From Segatella albensis DSM 11370 = JCM 12258 (GTDB lineage Bacteria; Bacteroidota; Bacteroidia; Bacteroidales; Bacteroidaceae): 40,617 nucleotides of DNA. This document shows positions 15,662 to 24,800 of the stretch, in pieces. The stretch covers positions 1-40,617 of the forward strand of contig NZ_AUFP01000017.1 of NCBI RefSeq assembly GCF_000426565.1. Reading direction: 5' to 3'. The notes below the pieces were generated by a model. It ran no database searches. It was not told where the DNA came from and was given only the letters and a program-made list of their open reading frames with translations. Made by a program: the position numbers and the translations under genes. Position 1 is the stretch's first letter. Each line of letters begins with the position of its first letter.

Positions 15662-16213
15662 ATGAAATGCTCACAAAGAATCATGCAAAACCAGAAGTCA
15701 CGTTACGATATCATTGCCTCGTATTATTCTCAGCATTTTGAAGAGGTGAGAGGCTATGTCGGTTCGCGCTTGCAATATAGCGAGGCCACGGACGATATTG
15801 TGCAGACTATTTTTGAGCGATTGCTCACGATGGACAAGATGGTCACGGAGGTCACGTTGCCCTGTCTGGTATATACTGTGGCGCGTAATCTGCTATGCGA
15901 TTACTGGCGTCATCATCATATGGTTGAGGAGTTTGAACATAAACTCCGTCAGCGGCAGATGGTGGATGAAGATATGCGCATGCGAAACGAAGTGGAGTCG
16001 ATATATTCTGTGCATGAGATTGAGGAACTCCTAGAGCGAGGAATTGCTCGCATGGCTGATAAAGAACAGCGACTTTATCGGCTTCACATCTATGGCGGGA
16101 AGAAGGTGAGCGAGATTTCTTCTGAACTCGGGTTGAGCTATAAGACCGTTGAGAACCGGTTGGGTATAGCTCGCAAGGAGGTGAGAGGTTATTTGAGGCG
16201 ACTGCTAATCTAA
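15662..16213 (+). CDS. ECF-type RNA polymerase sigma factor
   Basis: About 183 residues from the ATG at 15662 (an ATG at 15683 is a second candidate; a TTG at 15644 lies inside the promoter). Region 2 is seen in HFEEVRGYVGSRLQYSEATDDIVQTIFERLL and YTVARNLLCDYWRHH; region 4 in LYRLHIYGGKKVSEISSELGLSYKTVENRLGIARKEVRGYL, a clear HTH. The length and lack of region 3 fit an ECF sigma, probably of the Bacteroidetes FecI-like or SigH type. No anti-sigma (FecR-like or zinc) gene is beside it, so its control is not visible here. A strong terminator follows, making it monocistronic. Confidence 0.9.
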   Translation: MKCSQRIMQNQKSRYDIIASYYSQHFEEVRGYVGSRLQYSEATDDIVQTIFERLLTMDKMVTEVTLPCLVYTVARNLLCDYWRHHHMVEEFEHKLRQRQMVDEDMRMRNEVESIYSVHEIEELLERGIARMADKEQRLYRLHIYGGKKVSEISSELGLSYKTVENRLGIARKEVRGYLRRLLI

Positions 16214-16239
16214 TCTATTATCAATATAATTACACTGTG

Positions 16240-16277
16240 AGGCTGTTTCGAAGTGATTTTCGAGACAGCCTTTTTTT
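16240..16277 (+). terminator. terminator of the sigma factor gene
   Basis: AGGCTGTTTCGAA (16240-16252) pairs with TTCGAGACAGCCT (16259-16271) with one wobble and a 6-nt loop, followed by a run of seven T. Confidence 0.85.
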
Positions 16278-16297
16278 GTGTTGTGCTGCCTTTAGCA

Positions 16298-16372
16298 CTC
16301 ATGCAACTGGTTTATGCCGAGGGGTGTAGTAATAACAGTCAAAAAAATAATCCCTCAGGTCCATTTGGCCGT
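16298..16372 (-). pseudogene. degenerate relic of a smalltalk-like small gene
   Basis: The minus strand here aligns with the intact smalltalk gene at 39982-40080. CTCGGC, CCAGTTGCATGAG, and a TTGAC-T--T-AC-AC block appear in the same order and spacing, but with indels and stops in the protein frame. It is best read as a decayed copy. The similarity is short (about 40 bp of good match), so convergence cannot be excluded. Confidence 0.4.
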
Positions 16373-16384
16373 CTCCTCACAAAT

Positions 16385-16417
16385 CTTCGGGATGCCTTCG
16401 GGATGCTTTCGGGATGG
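16385..16417. repeat. triple 11-bp tandem repeat
   Basis: CTTCGGGATGC, CTTCGGGATGC and TTTCGGGATGG in direct succession, followed by a small GGGAG/CTCCC hairpin (16416-16432). They lie in the degenerate spacer. Confidence 0.6.
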
Positions 16418-16702
16418 GAGAGCGCTGCTCCCTGTCCTTCAGAATTGCGATAGCAAAGATACAACATCCCCAAATGGTGATGATGCGTTGTGTCGCTTTA
16501 ATGTGCGAAACTCTATAGAACTAAGCGACTTATGGAAACAAAAATGAAGCCTGCAGTTGGATAAAATTACTAACAAGTGGAATACACACCCCTCAAAAAA
16601 CGAACTGAAAACTGAAATAACTGAAGTTTAATTCCTACACCCCCAGTCCCTTAGTCTTTCACACGATTTATTTTTTCTTTCACCAACCTACCTTTCTCGT
16701 TT

Positions 16703-16960
16703 CTATTGTCCGAAGAACATTCGGATGACGATAATCTTGGATTCTATCACGATACGATGCCAGCTCTTACCATTTAGTTTGCAAAATGTCTTCTCTATCC
16801 AATGTCCTTCGTGAGCTTTCTTCTCATAGGCATCGAATAGTCTTAACACTTGTTGCTCGAAATCCTTAGGCACCACTATGTGACGTTGTCGCTCATTCTG
16901 ATAGATTTCGGCATAGTCTATCATCAGTTTTTTCTTAAAATAATTTATAAGTCCTGACAT
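16703..16960 (-). CDS. small hypothetical protein (85 aa)
   Basis: 85 residues, not recognised. It has a normal mix of residues: MSGLINYFKKKLMIDYAEIY, then NERQRHIVVPKDFEQQVLRLFDAYEKKAHEGHW, ending SWHRIVIESKIIVIRMFFGQ. It is probably mostly helical and basic, with a hydrophobic C-terminal segment. A TATCTTTG box on the same strand (complement of 17039-17046) about 80 nt upstream supports expression. No partner gene is adjacent, and it sits beside a degenerate spacer, so it may belong to old mobile DNA. Confidence 0.5.
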   Translation of the reverse strand: MSGLINYFKKKLMIDYAEIYQNERQRHIVVPKDFEQQVLRLFDAYEKKAHEGHWIEKTFCKLNGKSWHRIVIESKIIVIRMFFGQ

Positions 16961-17038
16961 CTTGTAAATATTGGATTAATCGCTGTTTATGTTATTATTC
17001 TTTCTGTTTTTTTATCGAAAAGACTCCCTCTTATGTTG

Positions 17039-17046
17039 CAAAGATA
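17039..17046 (-). promoter_or_regulatory. -7 box upstream of the 85-aa gene
   Basis: TATCTTTG on the minus strand followed by CAAC; a clear -33 box is not seen. Confidence 0.4.
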
Positions 17047-17248
17047 CTATTTATTTTGAAATATTGTACTTTTAAGAGTCTTCTTTTTGCGTTTCCGTGA
17101 TTCGTTTTTTATGAATAACGTAATGATGCCCCATCAATAATTATAAGTCTCGTAGTGTGGGGTGCCCATTTTGGTAATAAATCGTAAGTTTATCCGTTAT
17201 TAATGATAAAAACCTTATATTGTTTAAAGTTGTTTGTTTGCTTTTTTG

Positions 17249-17256
17249 TAATTTTG
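17249..17256 (+). promoter_or_regulatory. -7 box of the BASS transporter gene
   Basis: TAATTTTG followed by CAACC, 79 nt before the ATG at 17335; upstream TTTG words are closer than the usual -33 spacing. Confidence 0.45.
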
Positions 17257-17334
17257 CAACCAAAATATGCTATTGATTCTTCTTGATTTACTTTTATGGA
17301 CGGAGTCATGGGCAATATAATAAGGTAAAAGGAT

Positions 17335-18294
17335 ATGAGTATAGTAAAATTTCTAAAAGACTGGTCGTTACTGGTAGGTATCGTTGTGGGATCGCTGGTG
17401 TATTTATTGTTTACGAATGTAGAATTCTTGGTGCCCATTGGCGATAGTTGTGGTCCGGTACTCGTATCTTTTCTACCTGTAAATATATTTTTTATGCTCT
17501 ATCTTACTTTTATCAAGATAAAAGTACACGACATGCGCCCTCGTAAGTGGCATTTCATCTTGCAGATGATTCGTACCTCTCTGGCCATACTGGCGATGAT
17601 AGGTTGTAATCTTTCTGGTGATACGACGATGAAGTTGCTTTGGGAGGGTGTCTTTATTAGCGTGATTTGTCCGACGGCAGCTGCGGCCCCGGTAATAACC
17701 GAAAAGTTGGGTGGCAATATAGCATCGCTCACGATATATTTGCTCATAGCCAATTGTTTCACAATCGTGATCATCCCGCTGCTTTTTCCGATGGTAGAAA
17801 AGGGAGCCAATATTTCCTTCGCCTTTGCCGCTTGGATGGTGATGAAACGTGTGTTGATGGTTTTGGGTCTACCTCTGTTTTTCGCACTTCTAAGTCGTAA
17901 GTATCTGCCTTGTTGGGTGAACTGGCTTAAGCAATTCCATAACATCGGAATCTATATCTGGAGTTTTAACTTATCTATCATCATGGGAATCACGATGCGT
18001 AGTCTATTACATGCGCCTGTATCGGGATGGGTATTGGTAGCTCTATGTGCGATTCCATTGGTACTCTCAATCTTACAGTTTAGTATCGGTAAGGCAGTAG
18101 GCCGATATTATGGAGACAGTATTGGCGCAGGACAAGCATTAGGACAGAAAAATACGGTGGTAGGAATTTGGCTTACTTTGTCGTTCCTAAACCCTTATGC
18201 GACCATCGCTCCATGTGTATATGTCATTTGGCAGAATATCATTAATGCCTTGCAATTATGGTATAAAGGTAAGTATGGGTATCTGAAATGGTAA
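17335..18294 (+). CDS. bile acid:sodium symporter (BASS) family transporter
   Basis: 319 residues with about nine or ten hydrophobic segments. BASS-like hallmarks are ISVICPTAAAAPVITEKLGGNIASLT in the first half and GAGQALGQKNTVVGIWLTLSFLNPYATIAPCVYVIWQN in the second, matching the two crossed helices of the fold. Members move organic anions with sodium (bile acids, pantoate, pyruvate and others); the substrate cannot be predicted here. It has its own -7 box and a downstream terminator, so it is likely a single-gene unit. A pantothenate precursor would be compatible with coaBC in the same region, but this is speculation. Confidence 0.8.
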   Translation: MSIVKFLKDWSLLVGIVVGSLVYLLFTNVEFLVPIGDSCGPVLVSFLPVNIFFMLYLTFIKIKVHDMRPRKWHFILQMIRTSLAILAMIGCNLSGDTTMKLLWEGVFISVICPTAAAAPVITEKLGGNIASLTIYLLIANCFTIVIIPLLFPMVEKGANISFAFAAWMVMKRVLMVLGLPLFFALLSRKYLPCWVNWLKQFHNIGIYIWSFNLSIIMGITMRSLLHAPVSGWVLVALCAIPLVLSILQFSIGKAVGRYYGDSIGAGQALGQKNTVVGIWLTLSFLNPYATIAPCVYVIWQNIINALQLWYKGKYGYLKW

Positions 18295-18419
18295 TCTGGG
18301 ATAAAAAATAGTAAGATAATTTAAATATTCGCAAAAATACTTGCAATGTATCGGGAAATAAGTTGATCTTTGTATCAATTTTTTTAGTTTGTAAATATAT
18401 AAGTAATAAGTGTTAAAGG

Positions 18420-18461
18420 GGGGTCCAAGTGTTGTGAAATAGTTGGATCCTATTTTTTTTT
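18420..18461 (+). terminator. terminator after the BASS gene
   Basis: GGGTCCAA (18421-18428) pairs with TTGGATCC (18443-18450) through one wobble, followed by TATTTTTTTTT. Confidence 0.7.
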
Positions 18462-18536
18462 CAAGAAGTCTACTATCAAATTGTAACTTTTTTCTTTCAG
18501 GATATCATTTTTTATTGTTCTTTTATTCATAATATT

Positions 18537-18566
18537 TTTGTAAGCCAAGGAAATTTCGTACCTTTG
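18537..18566 (+). promoter_or_regulatory. fhs promoter
   Basis: TTTG at 18537-18540, an 18-nt spacer and TACCTTTG at 18559-18566, 21 nt before the ATG. It is one of the best matches to the Bacteroidetes consensus in the window. Confidence 0.7.
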
Positions 18567-18587
18567 CCTTCAAATTAGTCAAACATT

Positions 18588-20201
18588 ATGAAATCTGATC
18601 TCGAAATCTCACAGAGCACACCTAAAGAAAGTATCTTTGACATAGCATCAAAGTTGAATATTTCCGCCGATGGACTTGAACCATACGGCAAGTATATTGC
18701 GAAAGTTCCTTTTTCGTTAATAGATGATGAGCGCGTAAATAAATCGCATCTGATCCTCGTTACAGCCATGTCGCCAACACGCGCTGGTATCGGTAAGACG
18801 ACGGTATGTATCGGACTTAGTATGGCTCTTAATCGTATGAATCGTAAGTCGGTATTGGCGTTGCGTGAACCTTCGTTAGGCCCTTGTTTCGGTATGAAGG
18901 GTGGTGCCACAGGAGGTGGATATTCACAGGTGATTCCGATGGAGAAGATTAATTTGCATTTCACGGGCGACTTCCATGCCATCACGAGTGCCCATAATAT
19001 GATTGCGGCGCTCTTGGATAACTATATCTATCAGCATCGTGATGACGGTTTCTTCATGAAAGAGGTAACTTGGAAGCGCGTTCTTGATGTGAACGACCGA
19101 AATCTCCGAAATATCGTGACCGGATTGGGAAAAAAGTCGAATGGTGTGACGATGGAGAGTGGTTTTGATATTACTCCTGCCAGTGAAATCATGGCAATCC
19201 TTTGCCTTTCTTGTGATGAGGAAGATTTGCGCCAGCGTATAGACAACATCATTCTTGGTATCGATGGCGAGGGTAAACCTTTCCATGTGTCACAGTTGGG
19301 TGTTACCGGAAGTATCATTGCCTTGCTGATGGACGCTTTGCATCCCAACCTCGTACAGACTACTGAACATACTTCAGCTTTTGTGCATGGTGGTCCTTTT
19401 GCCAATATCGCTCATGGATGTAATAGTATCATTGCTACAAAGATGGCCATGACTTATGGTGACTATGTGGTGACAGAGGCTGGATTTGGTGCAGATTTGG
19501 GTGCTGAGAAGTTCCTTGATATCAAGTGTCGTACCGCAGGGATTCATCCGGTGGTCTGTGTCTTGGTTTGTACCACACGTGGTATTGATGTACATGGACT
19601 GGATAACCTTGACCGACATATCGAGAATCTGCAGAAGATGAATCAGCGTGTTGTGGTAACGCTAAACCGTTTTGCTACCGATACGGATGAACAGGTGGAG
19701 GAAATTATGGCACACTGTCAACAGAAAGGTGTTGCCTTTGCTATCAACGAAGCTTTCATGAAGGGTGGAGAAGGTTGTCTGGAATTGGCTCAGGTCATTA
19801 CGGATATGATTGGTACGAATCCTTCTGATCATATAGAATATGTGTATTCTCTTGACGAGAAGGTGGAAGATAAGATTTCTCGTGTAGCCCAAGAAATCTA
19901 TCGTGCTGATAAAGTTCTCTTTAAACCTACTGCTAAGCGTAAACTTGAGCAAATCAAGGAGTGGGGATTCGAGAATCTTCCGGTATGTATTGCCAAAACA
20001 CAATACTCATTTACGGATGATGCCAAGATTATGGGAGCTCCGGAACATTTTAATATCACCATTCGTGATGTCGAGTTGAATGCTGGTGCTGGTATGATCG
20101 TTGCCATTGCTGGTGAGATGCTTAGAATGCCTGGTTTGCCAAAGAGCCCACAGGCTGAGCGCATAGATGTTGTAGATGGTGTGCTTACGGGGTTATCGTA
20201 A
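18588..20201 (+). CDS. fhs: formate-tetrahydrofolate ligase
   Basis: 537 residues; makes 10-formyl-tetrahydrofolate from formate, ATP and THF in one-carbon metabolism. Family segments include [101 protein letters not shown] and [14 protein letters not shown] [13 protein letters not shown]. The P-loop (61-72) reads [11 protein letters not shown] where PTPAGEGKTT is usual. The protein is ~15-20 residues shorter than typical ~555-aa members because the loop after DVHG leads almost directly into [11 protein letters not shown]. It starts 21 nt after a strong promoter and is monocistronic, ending at a hairpin. Confidence 0.95.
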   Translation: MKSDLEISQSTPKESIFDIASKLNISADGLEPYGKYIAKVPFSLIDDERVNKSHLILVTAMSPTRAGIGKTTVCIGLSMALNRMNRKSVLALREPSLGPCFGMKGGATGGGYSQVIPMEKINLHFTGDFHAITSAHNMIAALLDNYIYQHRDDGFFMKEVTWKRVLDVNDRNLRNIVTGLGKKSNGVTMESGFDITPASEIMAILCLSCDEEDLRQRIDNIILGIDGEGKPFHVSQLGVTGSIIALLMDALHPNLVQTTEHTSAFVHGGPFANIAHGCNSIIATKMAMTYGDYVVTEAGFGADLGAEKFLDIKCRTAGIHPVVCVLVCTTRGIDVHGLDNLDRHIENLQKMNQRVVVTLNRFATDTDEQVEEIMAHCQQKGVAFAINEAFMKGGEGCLELAQVITDMIGTNPSDHIEYVYSLDEKVEDKISRVAQEIYRADKVLFKPTAKRKLEQIKEWGFENLPVCIAKTQYSFTDDAKIMGAPEHFNITIRDVELNAGAGMIVAIAGEMLRMPGLPKSPQAERIDVVDGVLTGLS

Positions 20202-20509
20202 GCACTCAATATAACAGAGATAGTAGTTTTTCGTTCATGTATTTAAATAAATAAAGAGGAGTAGTCCGTCACGGAGTACTCCTCTTATGCTTAACCTAAT
20301 TTACTAATCTAACTAAAAACAACTATTGCACTTTGAGTATTTTCTAGTTCTAACTACACTAAATACTTACTTTAATTTGAACAGTTTTTAGTACTATTCT
20401 ATGTGATTATTATAACAAGTGAATATTAACATTCTCTATTTATATTGCTTCATCAATCAACTATGTAAAATTGAGTTCGCATCTAGTTCATCTTTCCTTT
20501 ATCGCTAGA
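20202..20509. other. intergenic region between fhs and GH5
   Basis: 308 bp between convergent genes. Apart from the terminator at 20252-20290 it is AT-rich and I see no gene or further regulatory site. Confidence 0.6.
20252..20290. terminator. terminator between fhs and the GH5 gene
   Basis: AAGAGGAGTA (20254-20263) and TACTCCTCTT (20277-20286) are perfectly complementary, with inner TCCGT/ACGGA pairing. The genes on either side converge. Confidence 0.75.
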
Positions 20510-21676
20510 TCATTCATCTTTGGCTCCTTCTAAGAGCCCCTGTAGGAAGAATGTGTTCTTTACCTTCATACGGTCGTTTCTGTCGAAGATACCAAATTGC
20601 TCTTCTCCATTTCCGAATTTATTGTTGTCCCATACGAAAGGCGCATATCCACGTTTTCGAGCCTCACTGGTAACCTTCTGGAGATAATAAGTTTCGTTGG
20701 CCTGTTCGACAATTTTGTTTGCATCATCGGTATAATGAGAACTTACACCATATTCTCCCATGACAATACCGAGTCCCTTATCATACCATTTAGCTTTCAT
20801 CTCATCGAAAAGCTGTATGAGAGATGTCTCATTCTCATTAGGTGTCTTGCCATATTCCTTGAAAGCATCTCCCCAGAAATAAAATCCACCATCTTTAGGC
20901 AGTTTTCCACTACAATAAACATAAGGATTATAGTAATGAAACTCTACCGAAAGTCTGTTTGGTGTTGGGTCGGTAGGAATTACAAATCCTTTGAGACCAT
21001 AATGAGGATTGCAAGAATACGTTTGTACAACCAGATTTCGGTAAGTATTCTTACCACCTGTAGCTCGCACGGTATTCACAAAAGTCTGATTATAACTATT
21101 TGTGACATCAGTATTCTCCTGAGTAGGAGCCTGCCAGTTCACCTGTGTCTCATTGATGCCGGCAAACACCAATCTCGCATCATAGTCGCGGAAACGTGTA
21201 GCAATCTGTTGCCATAAGGCCGCAAGTTTGCGATTATTCTCCTTCTGATCCTTATAGAAAGGACTCTCTTCGAGCCATTTCTCATGATGCGTGTTGATAA
21301 TTACCCACATATTTTCGGCAAGACACCAATCTACGACCTCTTGTACACGGTCGAGATATTTCTTCCCGATTTCCATGGTTTCCTTGTTGACCACATTCTG
21401 TCCCCATTGTACAGGAATTCTGATCGCGTTGAAACCAGCAGCCTTCACGGCTTTGATAGTCTTTATTGTTACACGAGGGTTTCCCCAACTCGTTTCCCAA
21501 TTTAATCCTGTGCCACCACATTCAAGTTGGTTGCCTAAGTTCCATCCTAATCGTACATTTCGAGTCCATGTGTGAGCATCTATATTCATTCCAGTTGTAT
21601 CTGGGCCTACACTTTGTGCTTCGCCTAATGTCGCTACGAGAAGAGATGCGATTGTTAGAATATGTTTTAATTTCAT
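20510..21676 (-). CDS. secreted glycoside hydrolase family 5 (GH5_4-like endoglucanase)
   Basis: 388 residues with a signal peptide ending near LGEAQS and no lipobox Cys. A single TIM-barrel catalytic domain shows VRLGWNLGNQLECGG, ETSWGNPRVT, GFNAIRIPVQW, VIINTHHEKW, the acid/base region FAGINETQ (Glu176), LSVEFHYYNPY and the nucleophile region VMGEYGV (Glu308). This pattern resembles GH5 subfamily 4, active on xyloglucan, mixed-linkage glucan or cellulose; substrate is not fixed by sequence alone. NETQ replaces the usual NEPR/NEPH after the acid/base. It is divergent from the regulator gene and so probably part of the adjoining PUL. A minus-strand TAATTTTG (complement of 21706-21713) is the likely -7 box. 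Confidence 0.9.
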   Translation of the reverse strand: MKLKHILTIASLLVATLGEAQSVGPDTTGMNIDAHTWTRNVRLGWNLGNQLECGGTGLNWETSWGNPRVTIKTIKAVKAAGFNAIRIPVQWGQNVVNKETMEIGKKYLDRVQEVVDWCLAENMWVIINTHHEKWLEESPFYKDQKENNRKLAALWQQIATRFRDYDARLVFAGINETQVNWQAPTQENTDVTNSYNQTFVNTVRATGGKNTYRNLVVQTYSCNPHYGLKGFVIPTDPTPNRLSVEFHYYNPYVYCSGKLPKDGGFYFWGDAFKEYGKTPNENETSLIQLFDEMKAKWYDKGLGIVMGEYGVSSHYTDDANKIVEQANETYYLQKVTSEARKRGYAPFVWDNNKFGNGEEQFGIFDRNDRMKVKNTFFLQGLLEGAKDE

Positions 21677-21705
21677 TTTAGGTTATATTTTTGGCTTTAT
21701 GCTTG

Positions 21706-21713
21706 CAAAATTA
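21706..21713 (-). promoter_or_regulatory. -7 box of the GH5 gene
   Basis: TAATTTTG on the minus strand followed by CAAGC, 30 nt before the ATG. Confidence 0.45.
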
Positions 21714-21756
21714 GTGAGTTTTCATGTGAAAAGGGTTTGATTTCTCTCATTTGCGG

Positions 21757-21786
21757 TTTGATTTCTAATATTTTTGTGTAATTTTG
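21757..21786 (+). promoter_or_regulatory. promoter of the hybrid two-component gene
   Basis: TTTG at 21757-21760, an 18-nt spacer and TAATTTTG at 21779-21786, 39 nt before the ATG. Confidence 0.65.
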
Positions 21787-21824
21787 CCATCAGATACTTG
21801 TTATTTCTTTAATACAAGAATTGA

Positions 21825-24800
21825 ATGAAGCATGGTATTATATATATAATAAGGTGTATGATGGTAATTGTCGGGATATTGTTCTCAATGATTTCATCAG
21901 CTCAACTACCTATTGATCGCCATATGTTCATGCTATCCAATCTCTCTACAAAAGAAGGGTTGAGTAGTAATCGTGTATTTGGTATTGTGCAGGATCACGA
22001 TGGGGCCATCTGGATTGGTACTAAGATGGGCGTGGATAGATATAATGGATATATGGTGCGCAATTATGTGGTTTCAGAAAAAAGCCGTATCAGCGATGCC
22101 AGCGGTCATTCATCGAATGTCGCCATTGCGCCTAATGGACTTATCTTTGCCTACGATAATAAGGGACACATATCTAAATACAATCCTTACATCGACCGCT
22201 TCGAGGAACTGTATAACATGCAAAATGAGTTGAGTAGGTGGGTCTCGCTCAATCATTTGCTTGTAAACGCGGATGGTTCTATGCTGATGGCCATGACACA
22301 AGGCCTTTATTTTATGTCTAAAGAAGGAAAAGGGCATTGGATTGTGAAAAATGTCCCCATAGAATGTATTGTAAACAGTAAGGTGGGCTATCTTGCTGGA
22401 ACGGAGAATGGAATCGTTCTCGTGAAGGATGTTGCCCAATCAAAATATCGTTTGGTCGTATCCCATTGTCAAGTACAATCTATGTATTTGAATCCCTTGA
22501 GTCATCTTGTCTGGGTAGGAACATTTCATGAGGGGGTAAAGGTGTTTGATGTGAATACATGGCGACAGCTTCCCATGCCAGCCCTTGCAACATTACCGAC
22601 TAATCCAGTACGCTCTATATCTCCATTAGACAATTATACCATGCTTTTCGGTATTGATGGAGCCGGAGTATATGCGGGCGATATGATGGGGAAAACCGTG
22701 TGGCCTCTTTTCGATGCCGATGACAAGACAGGGAGTGCGTTACATGGTAATGGCGTATATAGTATCTGTAGAGACTCTTTTGGTAATATATGGATAGGTA
22801 GCTATTCCGGTGGCGTCGATATGGCTATGCCTACGGGAAATGTCCTTACGATTATCCGTCATGAGTATCTCAACCAGCAATCTTTGCTCAACAATAGTGT
22901 TAATGCCGTGATTCAATCACCAGATGGATTGATGTACTTTGCCACCGACCGTGGAATAAGTGTGTATGATGCTCGCACGCATAGTTGGCGTCATGGACTA
23001 TATAATAAGGTGGCATTGTCGTTAACCCGTACGGCTAATGGACAGGTTCTTGTGGGAACTTATGGAGATGGCGTTTATGCTGTCTCTCCGTCAGGCGATA
23101 GCCATAAAGTATATTCTGCAGCCAATGGAAAATTGAAGACCGACTATGTATTTAGTCTTTTTACCGACCGACAGGGGCGTGTGTGGATTGGTTGTTTAGA
23201 TGGTGATTTGGTATGTATGGAAGGCGATAAGGCACATTATTATCCGATTAGTCAAGTACAGGTGATCACGCAGATTTCCAATGGAAATATCGCTGTGGGT
23301 ACATCTAATGGATTTTATATCGTGAACCAGTCAACGGGGAAGACACAACTCTATTTTACTGATGCCGAAGCCCCTCATATTGATAGAAATAATTTTGTAC
23401 AATCTCTTCTGTTTGCTGACGACCAACATGTGTGGATAGGTAGCGATGGTGGTGGTATGTACTATTATAACTTGAAGACACGTAAGGCTATCAATCTCAC
23501 TACAGCCAATGGGTTACCTTCTAATACCATCTATACCTTGGCTAATGATGGACGAGGACGTATTGTCGTGAGCACAGACCACGGTCTGGCACTCGTTTAT
23601 CCTAAAAGCCACGAAGTGGTAAACATCAATTATGTGAATGGTTTGGAGCGTGAATATAAACGTATGTCGTTATGGCATATGCTCGATGGGCGTATTGTCG
23701 TGGGTAGTAATGATGGTGCTGTCATCATAGATCCACGTCGTATCGACCGTCTTTCTTATCGTGCCCCATTACGTTTTACACAAATTGAAGTCTCCGGTAT
23801 AGACCCAGAAGATATTGATGAGGTTAATGAGGATATCTATAAGATGGTGGCTGATAGTGATGTGATACTTTCACATCGTCAGAATACCTTCCTGGTACAT
23901 TTTGAGAGTATCAATTTTAAATATCAGCACGATATATTATACAGTTATCAACTTGATGGATTTGATAAACAGTGGTCTGTTCCGAGTAATTCGCAAACGG
24001 CCCGTTATGTGAATCTTCCACCGGGACATTATATCCTTCATGTGCGTGCTCTGAGTCATAATGACGGACGAATCATATCACAACATAGTATCGAGATAAC
24101 GGTTCGTGAACCATGGTATAATACTTGGTGGATGTGGATATTCTATCTACTTGTTTTCGGCGCTTTCATCCATTTTGTGTGGGTATATTATAAGGAACGT
24201 TTACAACGTAGATATTTCGATGAGAAGATCAACTTCTTTATCCATACTGCTCATGACATACGAACGCCATTAAGTTTGATATTGGCTCCATTATCAGATA
24301 TAGCAAAAGATCAGGAGTTGAGTCAGCGTAGTCGTTATTTCTTGGATATCGCTCGAAATAATGGTAACAAGTTGCTTACGATGATTACCCAGTTGCTTGA
24401 TTTCCAAAAGTCTGATAATCAAGATGGTGTTATGTATGTGCAAGAACTTCATGTGAAGCGTCTTCTTTATGCTCAGAAGGCTAAGTTCCAACTGGTTGCA
24501 GATCAGAAGGATATAGATATACAAATTTCCGATTGTCCAGAGAATCTGACCGTCTGGATGGATGCTTCTATGGCTGATAAGATATTCCAAAATCTTATTA
24601 GTAATGCTGTAAAATATACTCCGGAAGGTGGAAAAGTTGTTATATCAACTTCTGTTTCATCTGATCATATCTCATTTAAAATTGCTGATAATGGTATAGG
24701 AATACCGAAGGCTGCCCAACATCATATTTTCCAGAACTTCTATCGTGCAGAAAATGCGGTAAACTCTAAGGTTGCAGGAAGTGGACTCGGTTTGATGCTT

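Larger units (their letters stand above)
16214..16702. other. degenerate intergenic spacer
   Basis: About 490 bp without an intact gene. It holds the sigma gene terminator, the smalltalk-like relic, the 11-bp tandem repeats and an isolated minus-strand TATCTTTG box (complement of 16454-16461), which could be the old promoter of the decayed locus. The open frame at 16253-16453 starts inside the terminator and has no family resemblance. Confidence 0.55.
16961..17334. other. divergent intergenic region
   Basis: 374 bp between the 85-aa gene and the BASS transporter gene. It contains the minus-strand TATCTTTG box (17039-17046) and the plus-strand TAATTTTG box (17249-17256). Nothing else was recognised. 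Confidence 0.5.

Noticed and set aside
16253..16547. Two plus-strand frames of 66 and 77 aa
   Set aside because: They begin within or just after a terminator and run across tandem repeats and a minus-strand relic; no coding signal.
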